Positions 61,639-64,000 of a stretch of 64,000 bases of DNA are shown piece by piece. The stretch is from Nitrospira sp. CG24B. Its GTDB lineage: Bacteria; Nitrospirota; Nitrospiria; Nitrospirales; Nitrospiraceae. The notes under the pieces are model-generated. The model was given only the letters and a program-made list of their open reading frames with translations, did not search any database and was not told the DNA's origin. A program made the position numbers and the translations under genes. The number at the start of each line of letters is the position of its first letter. Position 1 is the stretch's first letter. The DNA lies in contig NEWS02000003.1 in NCBI GenBank assembly GCA_002869845.2, positions 75,607 to 139,606 on the forward strand, given 5' to 3'.

Positions 61639-62913
61639 TTAGGGAGTCTTCGCGCAGCGAAACCCATAGCCGAACTGCCGACCGGATGGATCCGCATTGA
61701 AACGGAACGAAGAACGCAGGAACTCCTGAACATACAGCCAGTTACCACCCCGTACGACTTTCGACTTACCCGTTGTCGGTCCTTGAGGATTCTTCATCGG
61801 GCTCTTTCTGTAATAATCATGGTCATACCAGTCGTTGACCCATTCCCAGGCATTGCCGGCCATGTCGTAGATCCCGTAGGGGCTCTTGCCCATTTCGAAC
61901 ATACCCACTGGAACCAAAGCCATATGATAAGACCATTCCTTCTTGCCGAAATTCGCGTGGAGCCTGGTGGGGGTCTCGTTGCCCCAGGGATAGAGGCGGC
62001 CATCGGTCCCCCGCGCCGCCTTTTCCCACTCCGCTTCGGTCGGTAGACGCTTGCCGGCCCATTTACAGTACGTGGCTGCATCCGACCAGCTGACGTTCAC
62101 GACCGGACGTTTCTGATGGCGGGGTTTATTCATGATCTCCCACTCCGGCGGCGCTTCTGCGCCCGTCGCCTCCAGATACTTGGCATACTGCCCCACCGTC
62201 ACGTGGTACTTGTCCATAGAGAAAGCGTCAACGTAGACGCGATGTACGGGCTTTTCGTCAGCTTTCAGCGTACTCCCCATCGTGAATTCCCCTGCCGGCA
62301 CCAACGCCATTGGGATGTCGCGGGGATCGGTCGGGAACGCCTCTCCTGCTGACCCATCTGGCTTCAGACTATCCGGCGAGGCGGTCGAACGTCGTCCAGG
62401 GAATTTCGCTTGTAACTGTTGATAGACAGCCTGTTGCTCATTATTGAGGCCCAACTCATGAGCGCCGTCCAGGGCCTCTTCCGCTTGCTTCATCTTGTCG
62501 GACGGAGTTTGTCCACCGGCAAGCAGACCCTTTGCTTCCTCCAACAACCGCCACGCGGTCACTTCCTCCAGCGACTGCCACACCTTCATTTTGCTTAACC
62601 GTGGCTCCCTCGTTCCCGTGATCCTGGATTTCGCATCCAGATGTAGTGCGGTCTCGTAATGTTCTTCCGCGCAGCCCCAGGCTGCTAATCCTCGACAGGC
62701 CTCAGCCAGGTTGAAATGAGCCTGCACATGAGACGAATTCTTGATGAGCCCTGCCTCCAACGTCGCGCGCGCTTCGGCATACTGCTTGTTCTTTAGGAGA
62801 TTTTCACCTTTGGCGAAGTCCTGCTCACCAGTCTCGACCACCGGCGCCGCCATGGAGTTGGCGGTCATGTTCAAACATATGACAAAACCCAGCACCCCAA
62901 GCGTCTGTCTCAT
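61639..62913 (-). CDS. Secreted TPR plus FGE-sulfatase-domain protein
   Basis: ATG 62913 (the track begins one codon earlier at TTG) follows GGGAGG and gives 424 residues. A signal peptide (QTLGVLGFVICLNMTANSMA) is followed by TPR-like helices (about 30-110), a linker, and an FGE-type domain (about 200-424): MALVPAGEFTMGSTL, VTVGQYAKYLEA, GKRLPTEAEWEKAARG, GIYDMAGNAWEWVNDW, VVRGGNWLYVQEFLRSSFRF, YGFRCAKTP. Such proteins are common in Nitrospira-like genomes, but true formylglycine-generating activity is unproven; the catalytic Cys pair is not clear. Probably periplasmic. Confidence 0.85.
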   Translation of the reverse strand: MRQTLGVLGFVICLNMTANSMAAPVVETGEQDFAKGENLLKNKQYAEARATLEAGLIKNSSHVQAHFNLAEACRGLAAWGCAEEHYETALHLDAKSRITGTREPRLSKMKVWQSLEEVTAWRLLEEAKGLLAGGQTPSDKMKQAEEALDGAHELGLNNEQQAVYQQLQAKFPGRRSTASPDSLKPDGSAGEAFPTDPRDIPMALVPAGEFTMGSTLKADEKPVHRVYVDAFSMDKYHVTVGQYAKYLEATGAEAPPEWEIMNKPRHQKRPVVNVSWSDAATYCKWAGKRLPTEAEWEKAARGTDGRLYPWGNETPTRLHANFGKKEWSYHMALVPVGMFEMGKSPYGIYDMAGNAWEWVNDWYDHDYYRKSPMKNPQGPTTGKSKVVRGGNWLYVQEFLRSSFRFNADPSGRQFGYGFRCAKTP

Positions 62914-62916
62914 CAA

Positions 62917-63464
62917 CGCGTTCCTCCCACGTGTGACCGCCCTACGGCAGTGGGTTTCGCCTCCCGACCGCCGTTGTGAACGCAGCCTTCATAGTTGGAA
63001 AGATAACATAACGTGACCTAAGCATAAAGAATCCTCTGCTAACGACCACACTTTGTGTGGTTGATGTATATGAGGTCACTACAGGGCTTCGGCGAGTATA
63101 GGAGTCTCTCCCGGTTGGTCTGCAGCATGAAGTGGACCAACCACCCTGAGACGGAACACCATGCCGGCTATGACCGTCATACTTCTGTTCCTCGTATCTG
63201 GTCTTCCCCCTCCAAACTCAGACTGTCGCTTTCTGGGACACAGGTTCAGCGGCTCCTGTCGCAAAGAGCAACAATTCTCGATCGTTGCTCGTATCCTTCT
63301 GCAGAACCAGTGAATTTCCAAGGCTGAATAGTAGGTACTCTTGACCCACTCTGCGGTTCCTTCCTTGCAGTCTACACGGACTGACGGACCGACGAGCTGG
63401 CCCATGTGTGTACGGAGATAATGGGTATAGCTCTGACAAAGAAGAAGGAGGCGTAGGAACAGAT
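62917..63464. other. Non-coding stretch before the cytochrome gene
   Basis: About 550 bases. ORFs on both strands here (63055..63327, 63079..63405) lack family patterns and ribosome-binding sites. I see no repeat or terminator I can support. Confidence 0.5.
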
Positions 63465-63929
63465 ATGAAATCGCGCTGGTGCATGACGGTCTTTGCCCTG
63501 TGGGTCCTCACAATTACTGGTCTGGGATGGTTCTTCGTGAAGGGTTGGACGGCAGAGGGAAGCGACGGGCGCACGGAAATACTGCTGGCAGCTGCTGAAC
63601 GCGATCAGATCTTGGCGGAAATGCGGCAGCTGCTGAAAGCCGTGGACGGCGTCGTCAGGGAACTGGGAGAGCCGAAGCCTGATCTGAAGCAGATGGAAGC
63701 AGCGGCCAGAGGGGTCGGGATGCACATGGCTGCGGATACAGAGCCGGCCATCATGGCTAAGTTGCCGCTGCCGTTTAAGCAGATGGGCATGTCGATCCAC
63801 AAAGACATGGATGCGTTGGCCGATGCAATTGTACAGAACGAGACACCCCAACAGGTTTTACGACGGCTGTCGAGCATGATGGCCCGTTGTACGACCTGTC
63901 ATGACATGTACAGATTCCGAGCGAGCTAA
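63465..63929 (+). CDS. Cytochrome c'-like protein (C-terminal CXXCH)
   Basis: The ATG at 63465 has AGGA at 6 bases and GGAGG further upstream; the track start at 63408 has none. The 154-residue protein has an N-terminal signal or anchor (SRWCMTVFALWVLTITGLGW), then a mostly helical domain and a single heme-binding motif CTTCH within MMARCTTCHDMYRFRAS at the very C-terminus. A four-helix bundle with C-terminal CXXCH is the layout of cytochrome c'. The periplasmic side is inferred. The stop overlaps the start of the next gene (TAATG), so the two are probably coupled. Confidence 0.8.
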   Translation: MKSRWCMTVFALWVLTITGLGWFFVKGWTAEGSDGRTEILLAAAERDQILAEMRQLLKAVDGVVRELGEPKPDLKQMEAAARGVGMHMAADTEPAIMAKLPLPFKQMGMSIHKDMDALADAIVQNETPQQVLRRLSSMMARCTTCHDMYRFRAS

Positions 63930-64000
63930 TGGCCGTCAGCGGTCAGCAACCGGCAGGAGAAGAGAAGAAATCGGAGCAAGAGCGAATCTATTTCCGACGT
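63929..64000 (+). CDS. Unknown protein, 5' part only (runs off right edge)
   Basis: An ATG overlapping the stop of the cytochrome gene (TAATG) opens a frame that stays open to the window end: MAVSGQQPAGEEKKSEQERI and YFRR. The visible part is hydrophilic. The product cannot be named. Confidence 0.5.
   Translation, partial: MAVSGQQPAGEEKKSEQERIYFRR

Noticed and set aside
63055-63405. ORFs upstream of the cytochrome gene
   Set aside because: No motif, no start signal; contradictory strands over the same DNA.

Overview
The window looks like a chromosomal segment from a member of the phylum Nitrospirota, most likely Nitrospira-like. This is an inference from moderately high GC, gene content and protein style (dnaA-dnaN-gyrB-gyrA cluster, an HslVU/XerC/TrmFO/ArgB operon, many two-component and sigma-54 regulators, a chlorite-dismutase-family heme protein). 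No rRNA or other marker settles the species. One tRNA (Leu, anticodon CAG) is complete and one tRNA 3' half is present as a remnant.

Layout. 1-5.2 kb: an unknown gene running off the left edge, a ferredoxin-thioredoxin-reductase-like protein, a secreted protein, an OmpR-type regulator/kinase pair, then about 1.1 kb that the ORF track leaves empty. That stretch holds two 26-27-residue membrane micropeptides, each behind the same palindromic promoter module. 4.7-16.5 kb: housekeeping and replication core (smpB, DciA-like, gyrA, gyrB, dnaN, dnaA, a putative oriC with inverted DnaA boxes, three small DsrE/F/H-like genes, hisS). 16.7-19.2 kb: a tandem-domain ThyX-like protein and a TPR protein. 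19.4-27.5 kb: accessory DNA with unknown genes, two copies of a MITE-like repeat, a degenerate SF1-helicase-like protein, tRNA-Leu with an HNH gene and an integrase remnant, a Sel1 protein, and a TIR-FGE fusion lying at the break of a truncated gcvP. 29.6-37.3 kb: a second OmpR-type system followed by HtrA with a direct-repeat operator, purU, rimO and a gamma carbonic anhydrase. 37.3-40.7 kb: a small defence or toxin-antitoxin-like island (MNT plus a broken HEPN gene; a coupled GHKL ATPase / STAS-like DUF4325 / PIN cassette; a broken ORF6N gene). 40.8-46.8 kb: the M28 peptidase-argB-hslU-hslV-xerC-trmFO operon on the minus strand. 46.9-50.4 kb: a gene graveyard (VapC, FGE and IS5-type remnants), an intact MntA/HepT pair, a complete IS5-type element with CTAG target duplication, a tRNA 3'-half att-like remnant and a broken HesB/IscA-like gene. 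50.5-56.4 kb: two sigma-54-linked signalling units, each with a recognisable -24/-12 promoter. 57-64 kb: a 2OG-Fe(II) oxygenase, an outer-membrane beta-barrel, a HemQ/Cld-family protein next to a Rieske oxygenase, a CopD-like protein, a TPR-FGE protein and a CXXCH cytochrome.

The most interesting unexplained structures are: (1) the duplicated palindrome-promoter-micropeptide module at 3.7-4.5 kb; (2) the GHKL-DUF4325-PIN cassette at 38.6-40.4 kb; (3) the TIR-FGE fusion whose C-terminus resembles a diversified C-type-lectin variable region; (4) the P-loop-less helicase-like protein at 21.4 kb; (5) the HemQ-like/Rieske pair at 59-60.8 kb.
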